DNA of 64,000 nt, from contig NZ_CP134399.1 of the NCBI RefSeq assembly GCF_002968295.1, forward strand, positions 5,766,001 to 5,830,000. Reading direction: 5' to 3'. This document shows positions 43,332 through 51,728 of this stretch, in pieces. Below the pieces are notes generated by a model. It searched no databases. It was given only the letters and a program-made list of their open reading frames with translations, and was not told the origin of the DNA. Position numbers and translations under genes: made by a program. Source of the DNA: Mycobacterium sp. ITM-2016-00317 (GTDB lineage Bacteria > Actinomycetota > Actinomycetes > Mycobacteriales > Mycobacteriaceae). How positions within the stretch are numbered: the stretch's first letter is position 1; each line of letters begins with the position of its first letter.

Positions 43332-43813
43332 CGACACAGCAGCCACAGGCGACGAATCTCCGAATCTGGAACGCCCTGCGCAATCTCCCCTTGGGCACTT
43401 GGGTGTTCAGCCGGGCGGTGTGCCTGAAGGCGCCGTACTTCCGGTCCGTGCATCCCGCCGTCGAGGAACTGCGCCCGGGCCACTGCGTGGCCACCGCACG
43501 CAACCGGCGGGGCACCCGCAACCATCTCGGCACTTTCCACGCCATCGCGTCGTGCAACATGGCCGAGTTGGCCGGCGGGTTGATGACAGATGCGACGGTT
43601 CCCCCCAGCCACCGCTGGATTCCGGTCGGGATGACCGTCGAATACAAGGCGCAGCTCAAAACCGCTGTCACCGCCATCGCGCACCTGGATTCACTTCCGG
43701 AATTCGGCGGCGAGCCAATCGAGCTCATGGTTCCGGTCGACATCCGCGACACGGACGGCAACGTCTGTGTCGCCGCCCGGATCACCATGCGGATCTCTCC
43801 GCGCCGTATCTAG
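43328..43813 (+). CDS. DUF4442/PaaI-like hotdog-fold thioesterase
   Basis: 161 residues from ATG 43328 within the TetR stop overlap. The GTFHAIASCNMAELAGG segment resembles the hotdog helix of DUF4442 and PaaI-like proteins, with possible thioesterase activity. The Asn/His at the active site are not fully canonical. A ligand or acyl-CoA sensed by the TetR protein could be its substrate. It converges with the zinc-ribbon gene, leaving 5 bp between them. Confidence 0.7.
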   Translation: MTTQQPQATNLRIWNALRNLPLGTWVFSRAVCLKAPYFRSVHPAVEELRPGHCVATARNRRGTRNHLGTFHAIASCNMAELAGGLMTDATVPPSHRWIPVGMTVEYKAQLKTAVTAIAHLDSLPEFGGEPIELMVPVDIRDTDGNVCVAARITMRISPRRI

Positions 43814-43818
43814 CCGGT

Positions 43819-44022
43819 TCAGGCGGCGACAGCGGTGCCGCAGATGCCGCACACTTCGAACGTCCGCCGCTTCCACCGTGCGACCGGGACGAAGAACAGG
43901 GTGAACTGCTTGAACTCCCGCATCCGGTTCCACTGCGTGGTGTTGTGGCAGCGCGGGCAGGTCCGGACCTGCCCTGCGCCCAGGTATTTCTGCTTGGTGC
44001 CGTAACCGAAGAAGAGCAGCAT
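43819..44022 (-). CDS. Small zinc-ribbon membrane-associated protein (67 aa)
   Basis: 67 residues with CPRC and CGIC, spaced about 30 residues, suited to one zinc. The segment between them (QFTLFFVPVARW) is hydrophobic and similar to zinc-ribbon proteins with a small membrane-near stretch. Only 4 bp after the last glycosyltransferase gene, so it is the final gene of the 48.0-43.8 kb operon. Function unknown. Confidence 0.7.
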   Translation of the reverse strand: MLLFFGYGTKQKYLGAGQVRTCPRCHNTTQWNRMREFKQFTLFFVPVARWKRRTFEVCGICGTAVAA

Positions 44023-44026
44023 CTGA

Positions 44027-44875
44027 TCAGCCTAGAGAGTCCGCGCCGACGCTTGCCGCGAGATGCGGGGCGCCGTCGGAACCCCGCGTGATCAGGCCCT
44101 GCTCGGCGAAGGCATCCAACCATCCGCCCATCGGCCAGCTACCCCAACGGCGGTGGTAGACATGCGCGTTGCGCACGATGTCGTCGAGGTGGCGCACCGG
44201 CGGGCTCTCGACCGGGTGGTACTGGTGGAACGCATGCGCGCCGCCCACCCACCTCATCCCGACCCCCCGGGCCGCGGCGCACCGGGCGAAGTCGGTGTCC
44301 TCTCCGCCGTAACCCACGTACTCCTCGCAGAAGCCGCCCGTCCTCGCCCACGTGGTGATGGTGACAGCGAACGACAGTGACCAGAACAGCTCGTAATCCG
44401 TTGTGCGGAGGACGGTTCCGTCAGGCGGCGCGGGCCGGGCGGGGTGCGGCCGGACATGGCGACTCAGGGCGTCCAGGTGGTATCCGCCGGGCTTCGGCGG
44501 GGGCAGGTAGGTGACAGGACCGCACAGCAGCGCATCGCGGTGTCCGCGCTGCTGCGCCGCCGAATGGTAACGCGCGATCAGCTCGGGTGACGGTATGCAG
44601 TCGACGTCCAGGAAGATCAGCAGTTCGGCGCCGCGGGCAACGGCGGTCTCGGCGCCCACGTTGCGTGCCTTCGCCAGCGGTAGCGGCGCTGCCGCGGGGC
44701 ACGCCACGACGCGGGTGCCGGGCCGTTCGGAGTTCACCACCGCGGCCACCCCGGGGTCACCGAGCGCGACGACGACGTGGTCGTCGGGCCGCTGCCTGCT
44801 CCGCATCAGGCCGCGAATCTGGTTGCGCAGGTGGGAATGCCGCTGGTGCGCGATGGTGATCACTGCGATGTTCAT
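44027..44875 (-). CDS. Family 2-like glycosyltransferase (GT-A)
   Basis: 282 residues from ATG 44875, which overlaps the previous stop by ATGA. N-terminal NIAVITIAHQRHSHL and IFLDVDCIPS (DxD metal motif) fit GT2/GT27-like inverting transferases; GYGGEDTDFARC supplies the acceptor-site acidic pair. No membrane helix is evident. Fourth transferase of the operon. The sugar and acceptor are unknown. Confidence 0.85.
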   Translation of the reverse strand: MNIAVITIAHQRHSHLRNQIRGLMRSRQRPDDHVVVALGDPGVAAVVNSERPGTRVVACPAAAPLPLAKARNVGAETAVARGAELLIFLDVDCIPSPELIARYHSAAQQRGHRDALLCGPVTYLPPPKPGGYHLDALSRHVRPHPARPAPPDGTVLRTTDYELFWSLSFAVTITTWARTGGFCEEYVGYGGEDTDFARCAAARGVGMRWVGGAHAFHQYHPVESPPVRHLDDIVRNAHVYHRRWGSWPMGGWLDAFAEQGLITRGSDGAPHLAASVGADSLG

Positions 44876-45870
44876 GCCGTCCCGGCTTCCCGGCCGCACC
44901 GGACGGCGGTCGATTCGATCGCTGCGGCAGCCCGTGCCGCGGCACCGTGCACCTGCCACTGCCGCCAGCGGTCGGCGTCGCCGGCGCGGACGCGCTGCAG
45001 CAACTCCGGCCATTCGCCGCGCGCGGGCCAGCGCGCAGCGGTGACGGCCAGCCCGTGCCGCTCCAGCACCGACGCGGTCGCGTGCTGCTCGTCAAAGGGC
45101 CGGGGCTGCGGGATGACGACCGCGGGTCGCCGAGCTGCGGCGATGTCCGCGACGCTGTTCTGGCCGGCGTGGCTGACCACGACGTCGGCTTCGCACAGGT
45201 ACGGCCACGGGTCGTCGGTCCACATACCGGATGCACCGCCCAGTGCGGTGTATGTGGCGCCGTCCCACACCGATTGGCAGCCGAAGGCATCAGCGGCACC
45301 GCCGAGCAGCAGTACGCGCAGATCCCCGGTATCCCCGCGGTCGACTCCCGGCGCCGTCCGCTCCTCGAAGCGACTGATACCGCCCACGTAGCTGGTCTTG
45401 TGGGCGTGTGGCCGCAGCCAGCGGGGGGTGTGCAGTCCGGCCGGCCACGCGGCCAGGATGTGGTCGGCCATCTGGTGGACGAGTACGTGCGGCGGGTCAG
45501 TCCGGTCGCCGGGCAGCGCCACCACGACGGTCGGAACACCCATCAGTCGCAGGAAGACCGCGACCTCGACCGACACGTCGACCACGCACGCCTCGGGCTG
45601 CGCGTCCCGGACCCACTGTGCCAGCGCGTACATGCGGGTGCCGTAGCCGGGGTCGTGGTGAGGCGCCCAGTGCAGCGCGCCGTGCGCGGTCGGGTCCGAC
45701 ACACGATCGGCGGAGTCGTCACGAGGAAGTGTGACGACCGCGGAGAACGGATGTCGTTGCGGCACGGAGGCTGACGTCAATGCCGTCACCGGCCGGCGCA
45801 GGTGTGAGGCGATGCTGACGGCCCGGGCGAGATGGCCGTACCCGTGATGGTGGATGTAGTAGCCGATCAT
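44872..45870 (-). CDS. GT-B glycosyltransferase, MurG/GT28-like
   Basis: 332 residues from ATG 45870, which has AGGAG upstream; a GTG at 45882 would share the AGGAG bases. IGYYIHHHGYGHLARA opens the N-terminal domain and SHAGQNSVADIAAARRPAVV marks the donor-binding C-terminal domain of MurG/GT28-like enzymes. The start lies inside the tail of the upstream gene (152-bp overlap, different frame), which is unusual for this genome. Confidence 0.8.
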   Translation of the reverse strand: MIGYYIHHHGYGHLARAVSIASHLRRPVTALTSASVPQRHPFSAVVTLPRDDSADRVSDPTAHGALHWAPHHDPGYGTRMYALAQWVRDAQPEACVVDVSVEVAVFLRLMGVPTVVVALPGDRTDPPHVLVHQMADHILAAWPAGLHTPRWLRPHAHKTSYVGGISRFEERTAPGVDRGDTGDLRVLLLGGAADAFGCQSVWDGATYTALGGASGMWTDDPWPYLCEADVVVSHAGQNSVADIAAARRPAVVIPQPRPFDEQHATASVLERHGLAVTAARWPARGEWPELLQRVRAGDADRWRQWQVHGAAARAAAAIESTAVRCGREAGTA

Positions 45871-46957
45871 CGGTGTCGTCACTCCTGGCTGAGATCATCT
45901 GTCGGTAGAGATGCAGGTAGGCCCGCAGCATCGCTGCGGCCGAACATTGGCGCACCGCATGCTCATGCACCCGACCGCGCGGCAAGCCCGCGGCCACCGG
46001 TATCGCGGCCGCCAGCGCCGCGACGTCCCCGGCCGGCACCAGACACCCGGCCTCGGGTGCGACCAGCTCCGGGATTCCGCCTCGGGCGAACGCGACAACC
46101 GGTGTGCCACAGGACATCGCCTCGGCCACCACGAGTCCGTACGGTTCGTCCCAGGTGGGGGTCACCAACGCGACCGAGGCCGCGCCGACGAGGCCGGCGA
46201 GCCGCTGTTGGGTCAGATGGCCGGCATACCGGACTGTGTCGTCCAACTGCGGTGCGATGAAGTCGGCGAAGTAGACCGGGTCGGAGATCGGCCCTGCCAG
46301 GGTGAGTGCGCGACCCGCCATCCGGGCCGCCTCGATGGCCAGGTGCGGTCCCTTCTCCGGGGTGATCCGGCCGAACCACACGGCCCTGTCCCCGCCCGGG
46401 CCCAGCGGCCATTGACGGGCGTCGATCCCGTTGGGCACCACGGTGAACGGGCCGCCGACCGGGGCCCAGGCCGCTGCGGTGTGTTCGGAGACCGCGGCGA
46501 AACGCGTCCCGCGGCCACCACCGGCCTTGATCGCCGACTCCAACCACGGGGTGGGTGGAGTGTGCACGGTGGTGAGCATCGGCGTCGACAGGGTGGGGGC
46601 CATCGCCACCGGCAGGTAGTGCAGGCTGTGGTTGTGGATGACGTCGAAGCGGTCGGCGTCGGGACCCGCCAGCCGCAGCATCAGCGACAGGTAGGCGTGG
46701 TGGTCTTTCATGAAGCTGTCTGCCGGCATCGAGGCGTCCGAGCGAGCGGCGTGGGACACCTCCAGGTGGTGCACGTCCAGAGACGCGCAACCCAGGGCCG
46801 GGTCGGAGCCGGTCGCGGCGAACAGTGCGACCTGGTGTCCGTGCTCGGCCAGTGCCCGGGCCAGGTGCCACACGTGTGCCTCCAGCCCGCCTGCGAACGG
46901 CTGGCTGATCGGGTAGCGGCACGAGGCGATCAACGCGATCCGCAACGGACGCTTCAT
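45719..46957 (-). CDS. GT4-family glycosyltransferase with read-through-like tail
   Basis: 412 residues from ATG 46957. RIALIASCRYPISQPFAGG, DVIHNHSLHYLPV, an FGRITPEKGPHLAIEAA donor site and AEAMSCGTPVVAF with ExxxxxxE character are standard GT4 landmarks. It is closely similar along its whole length to the transferase at 52820. About 45 residues at its C terminus go beyond the paralog's end, are Arg/Pro-rich and overlap the next gene out of frame. Confidence 0.85.
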   Translation of the reverse strand: MKRPLRIALIASCRYPISQPFAGGLEAHVWHLARALAEHGHQVALFAATGSDPALGCASLDVHHLEVSHAARSDASMPADSFMKDHHAYLSLMLRLAGPDADRFDVIHNHSLHYLPVAMAPTLSTPMLTTVHTPPTPWLESAIKAGGGRGTRFAAVSEHTAAAWAPVGGPFTVVPNGIDARQWPLGPGGDRAVWFGRITPEKGPHLAIEAARMAGRALTLAGPISDPVYFADFIAPQLDDTVRYAGHLTQQRLAGLVGAASVALVTPTWDEPYGLVVAEAMSCGTPVVAFARGGIPELVAPEAGCLVPAGDVAALAAAIPVAAGLPRGRVHEHAVRQCSAAAMLRAYLHLYRQMISARSDDTDDRLLHPPSRVRPSRPGRQHRLTPAPAGDGIDVSLRAATTSVLRGRHTSS

Positions 46958-48036
46958 CACAGCGTGCGCTCGTACAGCGTGCGGTGTGCCTCGGCGAGCA
47001 GCGCCCGTTCGGTCAACCGCCCCGGCCAGGTGGCACGGGGAGCCGGTGTACCGCGTCGCCACCGGTCATAGGCCTGGTGCAGCGCGGACTCCAAGGAGCG
47101 CGGGTCGAACTCCTCCTCGGTGAACGTGAAGACGCCGCACGGCCGTTGCTCGGCGTAGAAGCCGCAGCTGGGAGCGATCACCGCGGTGCCCAGATCGAAA
47201 CACGCCTCCAGCCAACCGGAATGGGTGCCGAATCGGTAGGGCAGTACGGAGACCGATAGTCCGGCGAGGTACTCCCAGAGTTCGGTGTCCGAGAAGTACG
47301 GATGCACGCAGACCTCGACGTGCTCGCGCCGGTCGAAAGCCAGGACCGACTCGCCGAACCGGGGTGCGTACCAGTGGTTGCCTGGATCGAAGACTTCGTC
47401 GTGAATGTCGATGCGCAGCAGCGCATCCGGCAAATCCTTGACGGCGCCGGCCAGTACCTCAAGGACGGGCAGCGGGTCCATGTTGGCACGCCGGCTCTTG
47501 ACGTGGACACCCACCACGAAGCGTTCCGCAGGAGGCCGCGGCGCTTCGATATGCGGACGTTCCAGGACATGGGGGTGTGCCAGCACGTGGGCATGCTTGT
47601 CCCACCGGCGGCGAATCTCCTGCGCCGCACCAGGGGTGAGCGTGATCAGGACGTCCGCCGCGGCAACCAGCACATCCTGTTGCAGGATGTGCTCCGCGGG
47701 GTCGTGGTGATGAGGATTGCGCAGGTCGTGCACGGTGTACACCAGCGGTTTGTCGTAGTCCTTCAGCTCCTGCATCACCTCGGTCAGCACATCGGCACCG
47801 ACGGCATCGAACCCGAAGTGGATGTGGAATACGTCAAAGAGCTCGTGGTTGGCGCTGACCCAACCCGGCTCCAGCATCAACGGCGGCCACCAGCCACCGG
47901 GAACCTTCCTGCCGTCGGCGGGTACCGGGTCGGGCAACCGGATCACCTCACCCCTGTCCGCCGGATCGGCCAGGTGTCGCACGTAGACGTGTGACGCCGG
48001 TACTGAAGCGACACGCAGCAACGATGGTCTCCTCAT
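46957..48036 (-). CDS. GT4-like glycosyltransferase
   Basis: 359 residues from ATG 48036; its stop shares one base with the next gene start. FDVFHIHFGFD and a later LSVSVLPYRFGTHSGWLEA segment are GT-B features, with glycine-rich donor-site loops between. Less typical than its neighbour and without a certain family number. First gene of the four-transferase operon; 145 bp upstream lie before the methyltransferase stop and hold no visible gene. Confidence 0.75.
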   Translation of the reverse strand: MRRPSLLRVASVPASHVYVRHLADPADRGEVIRLPDPVPADGRKVPGGWWPPLMLEPGWVSANHELFDVFHIHFGFDAVGADVLTEVMQELKDYDKPLVYTVHDLRNPHHHDPAEHILQQDVLVAAADVLITLTPGAAQEIRRRWDKHAHVLAHPHVLERPHIEAPRPPAERFVVGVHVKSRRANMDPLPVLEVLAGAVKDLPDALLRIDIHDEVFDPGNHWYAPRFGESVLAFDRREHVEVCVHPYFSDTELWEYLAGLSVSVLPYRFGTHSGWLEACFDLGTAVIAPSCGFYAEQRPCGVFTFTEEEFDPRSLESALHQAYDRWRRGTPAPRATWPGRLTERALLAEAHRTLYERTL

Positions 48037-48181
48037 CAGGACGATGACGCCGCAGGACGCGCGGAGCACCGGAATTCCGGCGCGTTGTCCGCGCGCCGTC
48101 CCTCCACATTGAGGAACACAACCCAGCGGGCTTACCCGGCCGGTGCGGCACCAAACATCGGAACTGGTCACGCTGTCGCCG

Positions 48182-48940
48182 TCACACGTGCCGCAGGCTC
48201 ATCACCACGCCGGAGACCAACCCGTCACCCAGCAGCTCCCCCATCTGATCGGACTGCTGCTCGGACAACTGCCAGGTGTGCTTGGCGCCGTGCCTGCGCT
48301 CGAGTTCCTCGTCCACCTTCGCGACGCTGTCCTGCCACCGCTGCGGGATCGGCGGCAACTCGGCGGTGCCCAGCTGCGCGTCAGTGCGCAGACCGGCCTC
48401 GGCCAGCAGCCTGGGCAGCGATTCCCGCGTCGGGAAGTGGTTGCCTTCCGGCGCCCGGTCGGCGGGCAGGTCGGTCTCGGCCACGAAAACCAGCAGGCCG
48501 ATCCGGCCCGGCGGCCGCACGACCCGGCGCAGTTCGGTGAGCACGTCGAGCTGATCGGGGGTGGTGCACAACACCCCGAGGCACCATGCCGCGTCGAAGG
48601 TGCGGTCCGGGAACGGCAGCGCGCCGGCGGTCGCCTGCACCACGGGGTACGGGAACAGCGTCCGGGCCGCCCGGCAGGCCCCGGCCTGCGGCTCGACCAG
48701 CACCGGTGCCACCCGGGCCCGGTCCGCGGCGTAGGCCGCGGGGCCGCCGACGCCCGCGCCGCAGTCCAGCAGCACCTCACCGGACTGCAGACTCATCCGG
48801 TCGGCCAGCCAGTCCAGCGCCCCGGGGTTGCCGCTGCCCCGGCACCCGGCCGGGATGTGGAACTCGGGTCCAAGGTCGCGGGCCAGTTCCGCGGTCCATT
48901 CGGCCACGGTGTCGAATTCGGCCTCCATCGCCTCGCTCAT
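48182..48940 (-). CDS. SAM-dependent methyltransferase
   Basis: 252 residues from ATG 48940, overlapping the MetV-MetF-like gene by ATGA. Class I Rossmann methyltransferase: motif I LLDCGAGVGG, motif IV region DAAWCLGVL and motif V RVVRPPGRIGLL. It may use the methyl/folate module of the partner or simply be coregulated. Substrate unknown; the closeness to glycosyltransferases suggests sugar or lipid methylation. Confidence 0.83.
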   Translation of the reverse strand: MSEAMEAEFDTVAEWTAELARDLGPEFHIPAGCRGSGNPGALDWLADRMSLQSGEVLLDCGAGVGGPAAYAADRARVAPVLVEPQAGACRAARTLFPYPVVQATAGALPFPDRTFDAAWCLGVLCTTPDQLDVLTELRRVVRPPGRIGLLVFVAETDLPADRAPEGNHFPTRESLPRLLAEAGLRTDAQLGTAELPPIPQRWQDSVAKVDEELERRHGAKHTWQLSEQQSDQMGELLGDGLVSGVVMSLRHV

Positions 48941-49917
48941 ACCGTCGGCCTTTCTGTGCGAATTCGTTGTCCCACTTCGGCTTTGATCCGGGCACCGGCG
49001 CGGGTGCCGCTGCCGGACGCCAGCCCCGAGATGTTCACCCCTGCCACCCCGTCGATGGCCAGCAACGCACGCGCTTCGGCGACCGCGGCGTCGATACCGG
49101 CCTCGACCGGGTTCGGTGCCTGCAGCACCCGCGCGACCACCCCGGGGTCCAGCCCCAAGCCGGGCAGTCCCTGCAACACCGCGGCGGACACCTCGTCGGT
49201 GAACACCGCGACCGCGGCCAGCACGGGGATGGTCAGTCCGGCTGACCGCGCCGACGACATGAACTCCGCGACCGCCGCAGGCGAGGACACATGGTTCAGG
49301 ACGGCCAGTCGGGCACCCGCATGCTGCTTCTGCACCAGCCGCTGCGCGCGCCCGTGGACCGGCGGCGCCGTCACTGTCTCCGGCGCGGCGGCGGTGATCC
49401 CCAGCGACGCGGCGAGCGCGACAAGGCGCGGGCCGTCCAGGTCGAAGGTCTGGGTGACGTCGGGGCGCACGTCGTAGCCGCGCCCGTCGCCCGTCACGCA
49501 CAGCACCGTCGCTACGCCGGTCAGCGCCAGCCCGCGCAACTCCTGTTCGAGCACCACCCGGTTCCGGTCCCGGCAGGACAGCGTGATCCACGGCGTCACT
49601 CCGGTTTCCAGCAGCAAACCACCCATCAGCGTGGGCGGGAAGTCGGGCCGGTTCTGGTGTTCGCCGACCAGCACCGCGTCGCACGAGGGTGCCAGCACCG
49701 CCGCGGTCGATGCGATGTCCACGGGATCGAACGGCGTGCAGCTGAAGTCCGTCAGGATCAGCGGCGCAGCCGCCGCAGGCGCGGGGGTCGCGGCGAGGAC
49801 GGGCCACGGCACGACGTCGGGAAACGCGCACGCGCCCGGGCGCATCTCGCACTGCCCGTCGGGACGCACCCCGCCACAGGGGCCGAACGTCATGCGCTTG
49901 GGACAGTCCACGTCCAT
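48937..49917 (-). CDS. Fused MetV-like / methylenetetrahydrofolate reductase-like protein
   Basis: 326 residues. The first ~35 residues carry a zinc-type Cys cluster (C5, C14, C23, C30 in CPKRMTFGPCGG... and PGACAF), matching the MTHFR C-terminal (MetV) domain. Residues ~50-326 resemble a shortened MetF barrel: SCRDRNR, LCVTGD and a folate-facing AVLNHVSS stretch. In acetogens MetV and MetF are separate subunits; here the MetV motif is fused N-terminally. Coupled to a methyltransferase. NADH or flavin use cannot be decided. Confidence 0.72.
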   Translation of the reverse strand: MDVDCPKRMTFGPCGGVRPDGQCEMRPGACAFPDVVPWPVLAATPAPAAAAPLILTDFSCTPFDPVDIASTAAVLAPSCDAVLVGEHQNRPDFPPTLMGGLLLETGVTPWITLSCRDRNRVVLEQELRGLALTGVATVLCVTGDGRGYDVRPDVTQTFDLDGPRLVALAASLGITAAAPETVTAPPVHGRAQRLVQKQHAGARLAVLNHVSSPAAVAEFMSSARSAGLTIPVLAAVAVFTDEVSAAVLQGLPGLGLDPGVVARVLQAPNPVEAGIDAAVAEARALLAIDGVAGVNISGLASGSGTRAGARIKAEVGQRIRTERPTV

Positions 49918-49989
49918 GTGCGGTCCCCCCGGGTCGGTCGATGCAGACCCCCCGCATTCCCGCCCCCGCCGCGGATTAGTCCTCGCGGG

Positions 49990-50838
49990 TCAGCGGGTGA
50001 GCCGGACGACCGCGCTCCACGGCCTGCCTCCGGGAGGGCGGCGCGGATCGGGCTGCGGCAGCCGAGCCACCAGCCGCAGCGGCCACGGCAACCGGCGCAG
50101 TCGATGGGCTACCACGAAGACCGATTCCACTTCGCCTGTGCGCCAACCGAGTTGCTCGAAGTAGCTGATTCCCTCGGCCGGCGCGAACTTGAACGGCGCG
50201 TTGCGCAGCAGGCCGCCGGTGTTGTCGTTCATCCACTTCTTCAGGCCCGGTCCGGCCAGGTCCAGCACCCACCACGCGACTTCCGGGCGGACCAGTGCCG
50301 TCGACAGGTCGGCGACGTCGGAGGGTTCGAGGTACATCAGCAGTCCCTCGGTCAGCACCAGGGCTTTCCGCGCGCCCGCGAGCGCCGTGTCCAGGAACCG
50401 GTCCCGGGCGGCGGGGTCGGCAAGGTCGACGGGGTACCGCGTCAGCAGGCATCTCGGCGTCTCGCCGGTGAGCAGCTGCTCCTTCTCGGCGACCAGGCCG
50501 GGCAGGTCGGCCTCCACCCAGGAGAACTCGGCGGGCAGACCCAACCGGTACGGGCGAGTGTCCAGTCCGGCCGCGAGGTTGACCACGCGGTCGCAGCCGG
50601 CGGCGACGGCGTCCATGATCAGATCGTCGATGGTCTTGGTGCGGGCGACCATCCACCATCCCGAGCGCATCACCTTCGGGACCGAGGCCGCGATCTGGCG
50701 GCCGCGTTCGCCGGCGAGCCGGTCGGCGTACGGGTCGTCGAACACCGCGTCGGGACGCGCGGACTCCACGGCGCGATACACCGCGACCCAGCGCGCGGTG
50801 TCCGAAACGTGCGATACCGGTCCGTCTTCGACGCTCAT
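49990..50838 (-). CDS. TIGR00027-type SAM-dependent methyltransferase
   Basis: 282 residues. SDTARWVAVYRAVESARPDAVFDDPYA, NLAAGLDTRPYRL and LTEGLLMYLEPSDV are the diagnostic blocks of the leucine carboxyl methyltransferase-like family greatly expanded in mycobacteria. Substrates are mostly unknown. Transcribed with the preceding minus-strand genes but 72 bp away, so an independent unit is possible. Confidence 0.9.
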   Translation of the reverse strand: MSVEDGPVSHVSDTARWVAVYRAVESARPDAVFDDPYADRLAGERGRQIAASVPKVMRSGWWMVARTKTIDDLIMDAVAAGCDRVVNLAAGLDTRPYRLGLPAEFSWVEADLPGLVAEKEQLLTGETPRCLLTRYPVDLADPAARDRFLDTALAGARKALVLTEGLLMYLEPSDVADLSTALVRPEVAWWVLDLAGPGLKKWMNDNTGGLLRNAPFKFAPAEGISYFEQLGWRTGEVESVFVVAHRLRRLPWPLRLVARLPQPDPRRPPGGRPWSAVVRLTR

Positions 50839-50909
50839 CCCGGTGAGGCTACGCGTCCGGATGCGCTAGACCTGCGGTTGTTCGGCGCGGTTCGGGGAAC
50901 ACAGCGCAG

Positions 50910-51641
50910 GTGTTGACCGCTGCGCTGTTCGGACTCACCGCCTCGAGCGCCCTGGTGATCGGCGCCGTCATCGGCGTCCGTTGGGATCTGCCCAAGAAGG
51001 TCACCGGTGTGCTGCTTGCCTTCGCCAGCGGGGCGTTGATCTCCGCTCTCGCGTTCGAGTTGTTCGAGGAGGCGTTCCACCTCGGTGGGGCGCTGCACTC
51101 GGGTCTCGGCCTGCTGGCGGGCGCGGCGACGTTCGTGCTGGCCGACAGCCTGCTGGACCGTTACGTCAGCGGAAACTCCGGTCCCGACCAGCGTGAGGTG
51201 GTGTCCGACGGAGCACGCCGCGGTGTCGGGCTGGCGCTGCTGGCCGCCGTCACGCTGGACGGGGTGCCCGAGAATCTCGCGCTCGGGGTCTCACTGGTCG
51301 GTGGCGCGTCGCTGTCCCTGCTGGTCGCGATCTTCTTCTCCAACCTGCCCGAGTCGCTGGTCGGCGGGATGGCGATGCGCCGCTCGGGCATGAGCGGGCG
51401 CGCAGTGCTGGGGGTGTGGGTGGCGTGCGCGGCGCTGCTGGCCGCCGCGGTGGTGGTCGGGCGGGTCACGGCCGGCCACTTCAGCGATCCGGTGCTGGCG
51501 GTCGCGTTGTCCTTCGCCGGCGGCGCCGTGCTCGCCTCGCTGGCCGACACGCTGATGCCGGAGGCGTTCGAGCACGGTAGGCCGCTCAATGCGTTCGCCA
51601 CCGCGGGCGGCTTCTTCCTGTCCTTCGTGCTGGCCGGCTGA
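50910..51641 (+). CDS. ZIP-family metal transporter
   Basis: 243 residues, about eight hydrophobic segments, from GTG 50910. The transport-site helices are VTLDGVPENLALG and FFSNLPESLVGG, corresponding to the HNxPEG/SN-PE signatures of ZIP transporters; the usual His is replaced by Asp in the first. Probably imports a divalent cation such as zinc. No zinc-regulator-like box was seen in the short upstream spacer. Confidence 0.85.
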   Translation: MLTAALFGLTASSALVIGAVIGVRWDLPKKVTGVLLAFASGALISALAFELFEEAFHLGGALHSGLGLLAGAATFVLADSLLDRYVSGNSGPDQREVVSDGARRGVGLALLAAVTLDGVPENLALGVSLVGGASLSLLVAIFFSNLPESLVGGMAMRRSGMSGRAVLGVWVACAALLAAAVVVGRVTAGHFSDPVLAVALSFAGGAVLASLADTLMPEAFEHGRPLNAFATAGGFFLSFVLAG

Positions 51642-51646
51642 CTGCT

Positions 51647-51707
51647 CGCGAGCGTGCGCTCACGGTAGCCCGGATCGCGTGAAAGCGACGGTGAGTGCAC
51701 GCTCGCG
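51647..51707. repeat. Long imperfect inverted repeat between convergent genes
   Basis: Arms 51647-51669 and 51685-51707 pair at 20 of 23 positions, with a 15-nt loop. It lies 5 bp after the ZIP stop and 21 bp before the cellulase stop. It could terminate transcription in both directions and may be a dispersed intergenic element of this genome. Confidence 0.7.
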
Positions 51708-51728
51708 GCGCACGGACGCGGACGGTGG

